Positions 34,346 to 43,793 are shown, counted from the stretch's first letter. The stretch: 59,716 nt of DNA from JAMOAW01 sp039908535 (GCA_039908535.1 JAMOAW010000032.1:1-59716); one strand, 5' to 3'. Translations and numbers: made by a program. The notes: generated by a model not told the origin, from the letters alone.

Positions 34346-35290
34346 GGTCAAATTGCCTATAGCCTTCTGTTTCGAATTGCCTCTGGAGAAATTTTTGGCA
34401 AAGAGCGTCCGGTCCACTTAAAATTATTGGAAATCCCCCCTGCCATGACCGCGCTGCAGGGTGTCATGATGGAACTGGACGATTGCGCCTTCCCCACTCT
34501 GGTCAGCATGGAAGCCACCGACAATGCCGCCCACGCCTTTGACGGTGTAAACTGGGCGTTACTGATTGGCTCTCGTCCCCGTGGCGCGGGTATGGAACGG
34601 GCCGATCTGATTAAAATCAATGGTCCCATTTTTGTGGGTCAAGGCCAAGCCCTCAATCATGGCGCGGCGGATCTTCGGGTGTTGGTGGTTGGCAACCCTT
34701 GCAACACCAACTGTCTCATCGCGATGAACAACAGCGATGTTCCCAACGATCGTTTTGCCGCCATGATGCACCTGGACCACAACCGTTCCCGCACCCTGCT
34801 GTCGAAAAAGGCCGGCGTACCTTTGGAAGCGGTGACCAATCTGGTGGTATGGGGCAACCATTCCAACAACCAATATCCCGACTTTGAAAATTGTCGTATC
34901 CAAGGCCGTCCATTACAAGAAGTGATCGGTGATCAAGCTTGGCTGCAAAACGATTTCATTAAAATCATCCAAAATCGCGGTGCCGAAGTGATCAAAGCCC
35001 GTGGGGCCTCTAGTGCCGCTTCAGCGGCCAACGCCGCCTTGGATCATCTCCTTTCAACCCTGCACCCCACCCCCACAGGAGATTGGTTTTCTGATGCCGT
35101 CTGCTCCCAAGGAGAATATCATGTTGACAAAGGATTGATTTTTGGCTTTCCTTTGCACAGTGATGGCAAAGGCCAATTGAATGTGGTCGAAGGGTTGACC
35201 CTCTCCCCCTGGGCGCAAACCCAGTTTAATCGGGTTTTAGATGAACTGCGCAGCGAACGCGATGTGGTCAAAGATCTTCTCCATCCTTAA
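34346..35290 (+). pseudogene. mdh: Malate dehydrogenase, 5'-truncated by repeat insertion
   Basis: From 34346 the frame reads GQIAYSLLFRIASGEIFGKE and continues as a normal MDH to LLHP. The catalytic and substrate residues survive (RPRGAGMERADL, GNPCNTN, WGNHSNNQYPD). Lost are the first 13 or so codons, including the start and the first glycines of the NAD-binding GAAGQIG loop. No ATG lies upstream in frame before a stop at 34310. The missing 5' end does not appear anywhere between 34063 and 34346. A TTG at 34427 could start a 287-aa protein lacking the NAD loop, which would be inactive. Confidence 0.85.
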
Positions 35291-35320
35291 CTCGCTATCG
35301 GAAAGAGATTTTAAAAAACG

Positions 35321-36520
35321 ATGAAATACGTCATTTTTTTAGGGGATGGCATGAGCGATGATCCCCTCCCAGAACTCCAAGGGCGCACCCCTCTCATGGC
35401 GGCCCACACCCCCAACCTGGACCGCATGGTTTTAGAGGGAATTGGTGGTTGGTCACGCAACACCCCAGCTGGCTTTTATCCTGGCAGTGATGTTGCCAAC
35501 TTGGGTGTTTTGGGTTATGACGTTCGCACCGGTTATACCGGTCGTAGCCCCCTAGAGGCGGCGGCCATGGGGGTGGAGCTTCAGGCCACCGATGTGGCCT
35601 TTCGCTGTAATTTTGTCACCTTGGCGGGAGAGAATCCAGCGGTAATGAAAGATTTTTCCGCTGGGCAAATCTCTACCTCCGAAGGGGCAGAATTGATTGC
35701 ACATCTCAATCAACACTTACAAAGTGAGCAATTTTGTTTTTACCCTGGTGTCGGCTATCGCCATTTGCTGGTCTGGCACCGGGGGGGTGTTGATTTAACC
35801 TGTGTTGCTCCCCACGATATCACCGATCGCGTTGTGACCGATCATCTCCCCCAGGGGCCAGACTCAGCGTCTATTTTGGAACTTATGCTCAAATCACGTT
35901 TATTGCTCACCGAGCATCCAATCAATCGAAAGCGTCGAGAACAAAACCATGAACCAGCCAACAGCATTTGGCTTTGGGGGCATGGTCGCAAACCCAATTT
36001 ACCCCTTTTTCAAGAACGGTTTAGCAAAACGGGTGGGGTGATCTCTGCGGTAGATCTCATGCGCGGGATTGCCCGCCATATTGGCTTTAAGGTCCACCCG
36101 GTCGTCGGTGCCACGGGTTGGATTGATACCAACTACCAAGGCAAAGCCCAAGCCTGTTTGGCGGGACTTCAAGAACACGACCTTATGTTTATCCACGTCG
36201 AATCCCCTGACGAAGCGGGCCATGCCGGACGCTTAGACTTTAAACTTCAAGCCATTGAAGATTTTGATGCCAAGGTGGTTGGCCCGGTATTGGACACCCT
36301 ACGCCAAAGCCACACCCCCTTCCGCGCTATCGCCCTCCCCGACCACCCGACTCCCCTCGCCATCAAAACCCACAACGCAAATCCAGTCCCATTTGCCCTG
36401 TGCGGTACCGATATCCAACCCGATCACAACACCGCCTATAATGAACATTTATTGCAATCGGGCAGCCTATTTTTTGATCCTGGTTATTTAATGATGAATT
36501 TTTTTCTTGGAAAACAATAA
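35321..36520 (+). CDS. apgM: Cofactor-independent phosphoglycerate mutase (ApgM type)
   Basis: This 399-aa enzyme is of the archaeal-type family and interconverts 3- and 2-phosphoglycerate. The N-terminus MKYVIFLGDGMSDDPLPELQG, the metal site GSDVANLGVLGYD (with the phosphoserine position), and HVESPDEAGHAGRLDFKLQAIEDFD (His and Asp metal ligands) are family hallmarks. It also contains SIWLWGHGRKP. The length is normal. It lies 30 bp after the damaged mdh and could be co-transcribed from whatever promoter served mdh. Confidence 0.92.
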   Translation: MKYVIFLGDGMSDDPLPELQGRTPLMAAHTPNLDRMVLEGIGGWSRNTPAGFYPGSDVANLGVLGYDVRTGYTGRSPLEAAAMGVELQATDVAFRCNFVTLAGENPAVMKDFSAGQISTSEGAELIAHLNQHLQSEQFCFYPGVGYRHLLVWHRGGVDLTCVAPHDITDRVVTDHLPQGPDSASILELMLKSRLLLTEHPINRKRREQNHEPANSIWLWGHGRKPNLPLFQERFSKTGGVISAVDLMRGIARHIGFKVHPVVGATGWIDTNYQGKAQACLAGLQEHDLMFIHVESPDEAGHAGRLDFKLQAIEDFDAKVVGPVLDTLRQSHTPFRAIALPDHPTPLAIKTHNANPVPFALCGTDIQPDHNTAYNEHLLQSGSLFFDPGYLMMNFFLGKQ

Positions 36521-36811
36521 ATTATTCGTAAATAAATTCTATTGCTATAATTTATTTTTTTTGCTACTTTTAAAAAATTGGAAAGAGAGTTCCTATTATA
36601 GTCAATTTTAACAATTCCTAAATATAGGAAAAACCGACTTCAATTCTCTCTTTTGATAAAACAATCACGAAACAACAAATAAAACAATTTATTTTTTTAA
36701 TTATTAATCAAACAGATAAACTTATAAGCACCTGCTAAAGTTTATTTAAAAAAATGGTTTAATCCTTGCTTGGTAAGATGATGTGGATCAAGTTTTTGAA
36801 AAGGTACGTCT
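36521..36811. other. AT-rich intergenic region before the pilin cluster
   Basis: These 291 bases are strongly AT-rich and non-coding. They contain no recognisable ncRNA. A 7-bp inverted repeat TTCCTAT...ATAGGAA around 36590-36630 could be an operator or weak terminator. The promoter of the pilin genes must lie here, but I see no convincing -35/-10 or sigma-54 pair. Confidence 0.4.
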
Positions 36812-37264
36812 ATGATCAGATCGAACTTTCCTAAAGACTTGAAGCAGAGGGCAGCAGGGGTAACCCTCATTGAACTGATCATTGCCATCACCTTATTGGC
36901 CTTCATCACGGGCGCATTGGTTACCCCCATTTCCACCATGATGGCCAACATGGAGCAACCACGTAAAATGATGCAGGCGACTTTTTTGGTACAAGAGAAA
37001 CAAGAGGAGATTCTTTACAACCGGCGTCAGTTGACCAATACCCAAACTCTTGCCGCGAATATGACCCCCAACTCCAATCAAACGGAAAATGCCCTCGCTG
37101 GTTTTACTCAATTTGGGCGTCGGGTCACGATAGATAAATCCTACACCCCAGGGGTGGGAAATTGTCAATCCACCTCAGCGGCGTGTTGGAATTATACAGT
37201 AGAAGTTTTTGCCATGTCTGACAATTCAACCTACTCCTCAGCCGACTTATTTATCCAAAAATAA
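36812..37264 (+). CDS. Type IV pilin-like protein (prepilin-type N-terminus)
   Basis: This 150-aa protein has a short basic leader ending AAG|VTLIELIIAITLLAFITG, where PilD-type cleavage would occur after Gly at about residue 16. The N-terminal hydrophobic helix and the conserved Glu5 of the mature pilin are present. It has one candidate disulfide pair in the C-terminal half (CQSTSAACW). It is the first gene of a pilin cluster. AAAAGG lies 8 bases before the ATG. Confidence 0.85.
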   Translation: MIRSNFPKDLKQRAAGVTLIELIIAITLLAFITGALVTPISTMMANMEQPRKMMQATFLVQEKQEEILYNRRQLTNTQTLAANMTPNSNQTENALAGFTQFGRRVTIDKSYTPGVGNCQSTSAACWNYTVEVFAMSDNSTYSSADLFIQK

Positions 37265-37274
37265 AATTGGGCGG

Positions 37275-37742
37275 ATGGACACGATGAACGCTTTGTTGCC
37301 AACAGACTCTTTCGAGGGATTTACCCTCATAGAGATGGTCATTGTCATCACCATCATGTCGTTGATCATGTTAACGGCCATTCCAGCGGTGAGCCAAATT
37401 TTTATGTCCTATATTACCTCTACCCGGATGGTAAAATATGATCGGGATGGTTTTGTAGCGATGTCTAGAATCAGCAAAGAGCTGATACCAGCCTCGGCCT
37501 TTACTCTAAATAGTGCAAATGATATCTCTATAACCAGCATCGGAAAGGAGATCCGATTTTGGCTTGATGCCGGAAACGAAATTCTCTATCGATCCGAAGA
37601 TGGGGGGGCAGATCAGATACTCTCTCGAAATATAAGTGACCTTACCTTTACCACAGATGGAAACTATATCACCATTTTACTCAAAATCAACGAGGTCGGC
37701 CTTGACCTAAGAACAACCGTTTACCCGAGGAATTTACCATGA
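37275..37742 (+). CDS. Type IV pilin-like minor pilin
   Basis: This is a protein of about 155 aa starting MDTMNALLPTDSFEG|FTLIEMVIVITIMSLIML, with processing after Gly and mature Phe1 and Glu5. I moved the start to ATG 37275, because an upstream ATG overlaps the previous gene and adds a non-pilin leader. The globular part is PilW/MshO-like in length. The stop overlaps the next gene by 4 bp. Confidence 0.85.
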   Translation: MDTMNALLPTDSFEGFTLIEMVIVITIMSLIMLTAIPAVSQIFMSYITSTRMVKYDRDGFVAMSRISKELIPASAFTLNSANDISITSIGKEIRFWLDAGNEILYRSEDGGADQILSRNISDLTFTTDGNYITILLKINEVGLDLRTTVYPRNLP

Positions 37743-38788
37743 ACATAAAACATAAAAAACAACGAGGCGGTTCCCTTCTGACGGTCATTATTGTTTTAGT
37801 CGTCGGTGCCGTCATGGCGGCCACCCTATCCAAATTCACCCGAGAGAGCAGCAACGAGAGCCTCGCCACTGTTTTAACCACCCAATCCTTCTATGATGCC
37901 GAGGGCAGCTTTGATTGGGCGGTGACAAAACTATGTGAAAACAATGTCACTACGCGTACTTGTGGACAGGTGACGACTGAACCTACGAGTTGTTCTTCTA
38001 ATACGGAGGAGGATGTCGATACAGACGAAGATGTCGATACAGATGAAGATGTCAATACAGATGAAGATGTTAACCAAGGAAGCAACTCTTGTCCACAAGA
38101 AACCACCTATGCCGTCTGCCACATTGTGACTACCGGAAGTGGACTCAATGCACAAACAACCAGGACAGATGAAAACATCTCCTCCTCCATGCTGATGAGT
38201 CATTTAAACACCTACACAAGCGACACCCTTGGCACCTGCGCCTCTCCCGTTAGTGGATCCATTAATATTTGTCACAATACCAACACATTGAGTGTTAATG
38301 TCAATGCTTTGGCAGGTCATTCAGGCCATAGCGAAGATTATATGGGTACGTGCTGCGCTGCTGAAACCGAGAGTGATGTCGATCCTGATGAAGATGTCGA
38401 TGTGGATGTTGATCCTGATGAAGATGTGAGCAGCGCATGCGCAGAAACCACCTACCAAGTTTGCCATAAACCCGGCACCCCAGCCGAACAAACCATGGAG
38501 TTAAACGCTTCCTCCCTCTCTGGACATTTAGGCCATGGCGACACCATGGGAGCCTGTGGTGCGACCCCTCCTCAAAACTGTGAATTAACTTTAACTGGAT
38601 CCAATGGGGATACAGCCACCGTCACCTACGACAATAGCAGCAAAATCTACAATATTGCCATCAAACGCTCCAAGTCGACTGGCGAAGTGGGAGGGGAAAG
38701 AGAGATCACCCGGGTATACGATGAGCTTTTGTGTAATTCCACCTCTGATCGTAAGGCGTTAAGCTGGGATGAGTCTTACAGTAAATAA
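37739..38788 (+). CDS. MshP/PilX-like surface protein with Asp-rich and CH-GH repeats
   Basis: This 349-aa protein begins with a PilX/MshP-type hydrophobic N-terminus (GGSLLTVIIVLVVGAVMAATLSKFT, cited by core VIIVLVVGAVM). Its long extension holds three modules of one pattern: Cys-His, about 25-35 residues, Gly/Ser-His-x-x-H or SHLN, then G-T/A-C (about residues 127-167, 178-204, 242-273). Two Asp-rich repeats (91-112 and 212-230) of DVDTDEDV type separate them, encoded by a near-perfect 18-bp tandem repeat around 38007-38070. The CH..GHLGHGD..GC pattern occurs in other secreted proteins and suggests metal binding. Confidence 0.75.
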   Translation: MNIKHKKQRGGSLLTVIIVLVVGAVMAATLSKFTRESSNESLATVLTTQSFYDAEGSFDWAVTKLCENNVTTRTCGQVTTEPTSCSSNTEEDVDTDEDVDTDEDVNTDEDVNQGSNSCPQETTYAVCHIVTTGSGLNAQTTRTDENISSSMLMSHLNTYTSDTLGTCASPVSGSINICHNTNTLSVNVNALAGHSGHSEDYMGTCCAAETESDVDPDEDVDVDVDPDEDVSSACAETTYQVCHKPGTPAEQTMELNASSLSGHLGHGDTMGACGATPPQNCELTLTGSNGDTATVTYDNSSKIYNIAIKRSKSTGEVGGEREITRVYDELLCNSTSDRKALSWDESYSK

Positions 38789-39338
38789 TCGTTTACTCTT
38801 CACGAACCAAACACCTGTGTTTTTCCCCTCTCCTTGGAAGAGGGGGAAACGCGGGTTAGGTGGATCTTTGCAAAAAAAGGTTGAACACCCTGTCTTCAGA
38901 GGTGTTCAACCTTTTGTCTCTTTTTATTCTGGACAATCTGCTTTTACCCTCATTGAGATGATCATGACCATGGTCATTGTCGGTATTCTAGCCATCTCAG
39001 TCATTCCCAAATTTTCTTCCAACATGGGCGCATTTTTCCAAGCCGAACAATTTGCGGGCAACTTGCGTTATGCACAAATGTTGGCGATTGGCAATTTAGG
39101 CGGATATAAACTCCAATGGCTGACCAGTACGACCTACCAGTTGTTAGATAACTCAAGCGTTCAAGTGGAATTATTTGATACGGATGGTGCCATCGTTTCT
39201 AATTTTGGCACCATCAGCTTTGATGCCCTGGGCACCCCATCCGCCTCCCCCACCGTAACCATCACACAAAGCGGTGAAACCCAAACCGTTACCATCGCCT
39301 CGCAGACCGGAACGGCTTTGGTAGTAGGCGGTCTTTAA
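38769..39338 (+). CDS. Prepilin-like protein with repeat-altered leader
   Basis: This protein of about 189 aa has the mature pilin core AFTLIEMIMTMVIVGILAISVIP at about residue 58, MshC-like, with a C-terminal beta-rich domain. Its predicted leader is abnormally long. It overlaps the previous gene by 20 bp and reads through a PSPWKRGKRGLGG palindromic repeat and a perfect 15-bp hairpin (38875-38915). No ATG, GTG or TTG lies between the hairpin and the pilin core. The leader residue before Phe is Ala instead of Gly. The real start is therefore uncertain. Confidence 0.7.
   Translation: MSLTVNNRLLFTNQTPVFFPSPWKRGKRGLGGSLQKKVEHPVFRGVQPFVSFYSGQSAFTLIEMIMTMVIVGILAISVIPKFSSNMGAFFQAEQFAGNLRYAQMLAIGNLGGYKLQWLTSTTYQLLDNSSVQVELFDTDGAIVSNFGTISFDALGTPSASPTVTITQSGETQTVTIASQTGTALVVGGL
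38825..38846. repeat. Short palindromic repeat inside a pilin leader
   Basis: CCCCTCT...AGAGGGG forms a stem within a longer string that codes PSPWKRGKRGLGG. Strings of this type recur as dispersed repeats in many bacterial genomes. Confidence 0.5.
38875..38915. repeat. Perfect 15-bp inverted repeat (terminator-like) within coding frame
   Basis: AAAAGGTTGAACACC at 38875-38889 and its exact complement at 38901-38915 form a stem with an 11-base loop, followed by a T-rich stretch. It resembles an intrinsic terminator but lies within the leader of the pilin-like gene at 38769. Confidence 0.8.
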
Positions 39339-39600
39339 AACTTTTTTCACATAAAAGACCTGACCTCCATTTCCGTATTATAAACATATCCATCTTCAGG
39401 TTACATTGAGTATATGTAAAGTATATACAATTTAAAATCTATGCAAACTCATTTTAATTTCGCTTTTTTTTAAAAAACCCCACCCTTTACGTAAAACTAT
39501 AACATGAAATAATTTTTTTATTCTTTATACCTTTTCTGTATGTTAATATGCAAAAAAAATTGTAAAATAATCTACTAATACACAACAGAAAGGATGTAAA
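39339..39600. other. AT-rich intergenic region before the chemoreceptor gene
   Basis: These 262 bases are AT-rich and non-coding. They must hold the promoter for the chemoreceptor, but no clear sigma-28 or sigma-70 pair stands out. A GAAAGGATG ribosome-binding site lies close to the ATG at 39601. Confidence 0.4.
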
Positions 39601-41889
39601 ATGGGGATCTTCAATCTACAAAATATCAAGATCAGCACAAAAATCTCTATTAGCTTTATGTTTATAGGCTTTTTATTCTTAATGGTCGTGAGTCTATACC
39701 AAAACACCCTCTGGCACACAGAACAAGAGTATCAAATGCTTTTAAATCATGCGGTCGCCATCAAAGACCATGCAAAAAATATGGGTATTACCATGTTGGA
39801 GTCGCGACGGGCAGAAAAAGATTTTTTGCTTAGAAAAGATCCAAAATATGTCAACCTAGTCAACGAATCGGTCACTAAAATTCACGCCGAAGCCCAATCC
39901 ATTGATACAATTGGCAAATCAATCAACGATAGCTTTGGGACCATGCTCCAAGGCGATGTTAAAGAGATTAATGCCGCCATAGAGGAATATTTAACTTCGT
40001 TTCAAAATGTCGCAAAATCGTTGGAAATAAAGGGCCTCAATGCCGAATCTGGACTCCAAGGCACCTTTCGTAACTCAGCCCATGGTTTGGAAAAAGAACT
40101 AAACAACTTTGACACCGCCAACCTCACCATCATCGCCCTACAACTGCGCCGTGCCGAAAAAGATTACCGTCTACGCGGGGATAATAAATATGTGGATAAA
40201 CACCGCGCCCTCAGTGCCGAATTTAAAACAACCCTGCAAGAGACAACCTTAAGCAACGATTTGAAAGATCAACTACTCAAAGCCTTTGAGCCCTACGAAC
40301 AGACCTTTGCAAAGACCGTAACCGAACAAACGGCCAACAAACAAGCCAGTGCCGAGACTGCCGAACAACTCAGCAAAACGGCCCATACGTTAGAAAAAAT
40401 TCTAAGTTCCCATTTTGTGACTGGCATCTTCCGCGATTATCTGGAAATGCGTAAAAATGAAAAAGATTACCTTCTGCGCACCGATGCAAAATATGTCGAA
40501 AAAGTCGACAAAATAATCAGCAAAATTTTGGCAAATATTAAAAATTCTGATATCTCCGATACGGACAAAAACGCCCTAAATAACAATATCAAAACCTACC
40601 AAGAGGCCTTTCATAAACTGATTCAAGAAGATGTCAACATCAACACCTTCACAGAAACCATGCGTAAAGCCGTACACAAAATCGAGCCTATGATCGAAGA
40701 CCTAATCGCTGATGGCAACAAAAAAACAGATGAACTGCGCTCTGCTACCACCGCAAAGGTTAACCAAAATTCCACAACGGCCATGACCATCAGCGGGATA
40801 ATTTTGCTATTCGGGGCCATTTCTGCTTGGCTTATTGGACGCTCCATCTCGAAACCAATCGGTACTCTCACACGGTTTATTGAATTATTTGCCCAAGGAG
40901 ATCTCACCGCTTCTATTAATCTGGATTGCAAAGACGAAATTGGGACAATGGCTTATAGTCTGCGCCATTCCATTGAGAAAATAAAAGAGATCATTTCACA
41001 GGTAAAGAATGCCTCCATCCAAGTGGCAGATGGCAGCAATGAGCTTTCCGACGCGGCACAAACCATGGCCCAAGGGGCCACCCAGCAGGCGGCCTCCATT
41101 GAAGAGACCTCCTCGGCTATGGAAGAGATGGTCTCCAACATTCAACAAAATGCCGAGAACGCCACGACCACAGGCGTTATCTCCAAAAAGGCGGCACTGA
41201 ATGCCGAAGAGAGTGGAGCTGCTGTTTCCCAAGCTGTTGCAGCCATGAAAGAGATCGCTGGCAAAATCTCTATTGTGGAAGAGATCGCCCGCCAAACCAA
41301 TCTGTTAGCCCTCAACGCGGCCATTGAAGCCGCCCGCGCTGGAGAGCATGGCAAAGGGTTTGCGGTTGTGGCTGCCGAAGTACGCAAGTTAGCCGAACGT
41401 TCCCAGGCCGCTGCAGGTGAAATCAGTTCTCTCTCTTCTTCTAGCGTGGAGATAGCCGAAAAAGCCGGGACTATGTTACGCCATTTAGTCCCAGACATTC
41501 AAAAAACCGCTGAGTTGGTTCAAGAAATCGCTGCCGCCAATCAAGAACAAAACCAAGGGGCCAGTCAAATCAATCAAGCCATTCAGCAAATGGACCAAGT
41601 CATTCAAAAGAATGCCGGCACATCTGAAGAGATGGCCGCCACTTCTGAGGAACTTTCCGCCCAGTCCGACATGTTACTCTCGGCGATCTCCTTCTTTAAC
41701 ATTGGTGTTTCTGACGGTCATCAGAGCCGCCAACACGCTGCCAAAAAACCACAAAAGAGACCCACGCCTCAGGCTCCCAAATTTATTGGATATGCCAAGC
41801 CCAACCATAATAAAACCAATAAAGTAATCCTGGATATGCGCACGAGTGGCTCAAAAGAGAGTTCAGACGATGAATTTGAAAAATTCTAA
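39601..41889 (+). CDS. Methyl-accepting chemotaxis protein with triple HBM-type signature
   Basis: This 762-aa receptor has a membrane helix (about 15-33), a large periplasmic helical sensor, a second membrane helix (about 393-413), HAMP, and a signalling domain with the hairpin tip EIARQTNLLALNAAIEAARAGEHGKGFAVVAAEVRKLAERSQ (cited by EHGKGFAVVAAEV). The sensor repeats the signature RxxEKD(F/Y)xLRxDxKYV three times (residues 69-84, 183-198, 284-299), where standard HBM sensors have two. The C-terminus ends DDEFEKF with no NWETF-type CheR tether. Ligands of HBM sensors include organic acids. Confidence 0.9.
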   Translation: MGIFNLQNIKISTKISISFMFIGFLFLMVVSLYQNTLWHTEQEYQMLLNHAVAIKDHAKNMGITMLESRRAEKDFLLRKDPKYVNLVNESVTKIHAEAQSIDTIGKSINDSFGTMLQGDVKEINAAIEEYLTSFQNVAKSLEIKGLNAESGLQGTFRNSAHGLEKELNNFDTANLTIIALQLRRAEKDYRLRGDNKYVDKHRALSAEFKTTLQETTLSNDLKDQLLKAFEPYEQTFAKTVTEQTANKQASAETAEQLSKTAHTLEKILSSHFVTGIFRDYLEMRKNEKDYLLRTDAKYVEKVDKIISKILANIKNSDISDTDKNALNNNIKTYQEAFHKLIQEDVNINTFTETMRKAVHKIEPMIEDLIADGNKKTDELRSATTAKVNQNSTTAMTISGIILLFGAISAWLIGRSISKPIGTLTRFIELFAQGDLTASINLDCKDEIGTMAYSLRHSIEKIKEIISQVKNASIQVADGSNELSDAAQTMAQGATQQAASIEETSSAMEEMVSNIQQNAENATTTGVISKKAALNAEESGAAVSQAVAAMKEIAGKISIVEEIARQTNLLALNAAIEAARAGEHGKGFAVVAAEVRKLAERSQAAAGEISSLSSSSVEIAEKAGTMLRHLVPDIQKTAELVQEIAAANQEQNQGASQINQAIQQMDQVIQKNAGTSEEMAATSEELSAQSDMLLSAISFFNIGVSDGHQSRQHAAKKPQKRPTPQAPKFIGYAKPNHNKTNKVILDMRTSGSKESSDDEFEKF

Positions 41890-41907
41890 TCGATAAGAGT
41901 GAGGGGG

Positions 41908-41955
41908 GGTGGACAGAAACATGGCTATTGTTCTGTCCACCAACCACCCTTTTTT
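41908..41955 (+). terminator. Intrinsic terminator after the chemoreceptor gene
   Basis: GGTGGACAGAA (41908-41918) pairs with TTCTGTCCACC (41931-41941). A short spacer and a T-run (to about 41955) follow. The stem has 11 perfect pairs. Confidence 0.8.
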
Positions 41956-42050
41956 CGTATAAAAATGGAGATAATGTTTATTGGATACAAATATTCTTAT
42001 TGGTTTTTTGACTGGAGATGAACAGATAGCTATCCCTCATAGAAACTATT

Positions 42051-43793
42051 TCATGATGTTCGATTCCACATTTTTTTTGGTGGTAAATAATACATCAGAT
42101 AACGAGATTTTTTATCATCCACCCGTAACCAACCATTTTTTTTCAATTGCATAGTTTTGGATAAGATCCCCTGTTGGGATCTACCAAGGATTAAAAAGAG
42201 ATCACTTTTTTTTTCGTCGATATATGTATGCAGACGGGCCAATTCTTTTGCTTCAAAAAACTGACTTTTTCTTTTAGAATTTTGATAATGTTTTACATAA
42301 TATAATGTCGATTGTGCTGCTGCTGCATAGACCAAAATTTCAGAGTTTAGTGTTTTATGTTGTTCATAGTAGTTCAAATAAGCTTTAATTGTGGGCTGGG
42401 TATACTGTTTGGGTAACACAACATGACTGGTATAGATGGCGTTGGTAAAGGCCAGTACAACCGCCGACACTGCCACCCATGAAGCTTGGGGCCAACGCAT
42501 TCCCGCCAAAAGCACCGCTGCCCAGGCGCAAAAAAACAGCCCGAAAAATGTCGATAAAGAAGGGATATTTTCAATATCTTGGGTATGACGCATAAACGAA
42601 TCAAACAAAGCTTCGTTAGTCGCTGGCAACGTAAAATCGCGGATGGGGAGAATTATGAATAAGATGCCGAACAAAAAGGCAATTCTCATCCATTTTTTTG
42701 GTTCCGGTTTAAAATAATCCCGCCAAAAAAGGGCGATCAACACTGCCGCAGGGGGCATAGCGGGTAAAAAGTAGTGCTGAAGTTTACTGCCAGAGGCGGA
42801 GAGAATTAAAAACACTGTCAAGAACCAAGCCAGAAAAAACCACCGTTTGCGCATTTCCAAATCATGTCCAGGCCCACCAAACATAAAAAGAGCGGCTACT
42901 GGCAACAGGCCTCCCCAAGGGAACATACCGAAGACCAAGGTGCGCATAAAAAAAGAGCTATCGCCACTTAAATTGAGGATGGGTCGGATAAAACGTTCTA
43001 GATTTTCAAAAAAGATGGCATTGTCAAAAAAATCCCAACCGTGCTGCACGGCCATGCTCACAAACCAATAGCCAGCCACGGCCACTAAGATGATTCCTCC
43101 TGGCAAGAGTTGATAGGTTGAAAAAAAAATTTTAACCTGGGCCAGGATACCTCCCTCGACCTTGCGATTGGGATAATCAATAAAATGAAACAGTAAAATG
43201 GTTCCCAAATAGATCACGGGGGCCAATGGACCTTTAGTTAATATTGCCAAGCCCAAGGCGATATAAGACCAAACAAAATAAATTTTCTTTTGTGTGTCAT
43301 CAAAAAGAGCCTGGGCCAAAAAGCCCAAGGCGGCGGCCAAAAAGACACAAAACATCATATCTGGCATAGCCTGTCGGGCCATAAAGTAGTATTGGGGCAA
43401 GGTAGCCAACACTGCCGCGCTCATCAAACCAGTGGTGCTATCAAAAAGGTAGTTACAGACGAAAAAAAGCAAAATCACTCCAAATGTAGCTGCCACGCCA
43501 GAGGGGAGACGTGCGCTCCACTCATTATTTCCAAACAGTGAGATGGGAATTGCCATAGCCCAATAGTGTAGAACAGGCTTGGTCCAGCGCACTTCTCCTT
43601 CATAGTAGGGGGTGATCCAATCGCCGCGTTCGCTCATTTCGGCGACCGTCTGCGGGTATTTAGGCTCCCAGGGATTCCACAAATCGTAGTTACCGATTCC
43701 CCAGATGAATAAAAATATGGAGGCAATTTGAATAAGTGGCAGGAGGAGAAAGGAGTGTATTTTATGTTGATGAGAGAGCATGAGGGTATCCAT
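42051..43793 (-). CDS. GT39-family (ArnT/PMT-like) glycosyltransferase
   Basis: This 580-aa inner-membrane protein has about 10-12 helices. The N-terminal periplasmic loop holds the acidic motif NYDLWNPWEPKYPQTVAEMSERGDW (cited by WEPKYPQTVAEM), with the catalytic-type Glu/Asp of the GT39 family, followed by KPVLHYWA. It would transfer sugars from a polyprenyl carrier, for example to lipid A or a protein. The C-terminal domain ends in basic residues. Its 5' side is a repeat element (A4, starting about 14 bases upstream of the ATG), so any promoter must lie in or beyond that element. Confidence 0.87.
   Translation of the reverse strand: MDTLMLSHQHKIHSFLLLPLIQIASIFLFIWGIGNYDLWNPWEPKYPQTVAEMSERGDWITPYYEGEVRWTKPVLHYWAMAIPISLFGNNEWSARLPSGVAATFGVILLFFVCNYLFDSTTGLMSAAVLATLPQYYFMARQAMPDMMFCVFLAAALGFLAQALFDDTQKKIYFVWSYIALGLAILTKGPLAPVIYLGTILLFHFIDYPNRKVEGGILAQVKIFFSTYQLLPGGIILVAVAGYWFVSMAVQHGWDFFDNAIFFENLERFIRPILNLSGDSSFFMRTLVFGMFPWGGLLPVAALFMFGGPGHDLEMRKRWFFLAWFLTVFLILSASGSKLQHYFLPAMPPAAVLIALFWRDYFKPEPKKWMRIAFLFGILFIILPIRDFTLPATNEALFDSFMRHTQDIENIPSLSTFFGLFFCAWAAVLLAGMRWPQASWVAVSAVVLAFTNAIYTSHVVLPKQYTQPTIKAYLNYYEQHKTLNSEILVYAAAAQSTLYYVKHYQNSKRKSQFFEAKELARLHTYIDEKKSDLFLILGRSQQGILSKTMQLKKNGWLRVDDKKSRYLMYYLPPKKMWNRTS

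Noticed and set aside
34427..35290. Functional malate dehydrogenase starting at TTG 34427
   Set aside because: Such a protein would lack the NAD-binding loop and first beta strand; the homologous residues continue upstream to the repeat junction.
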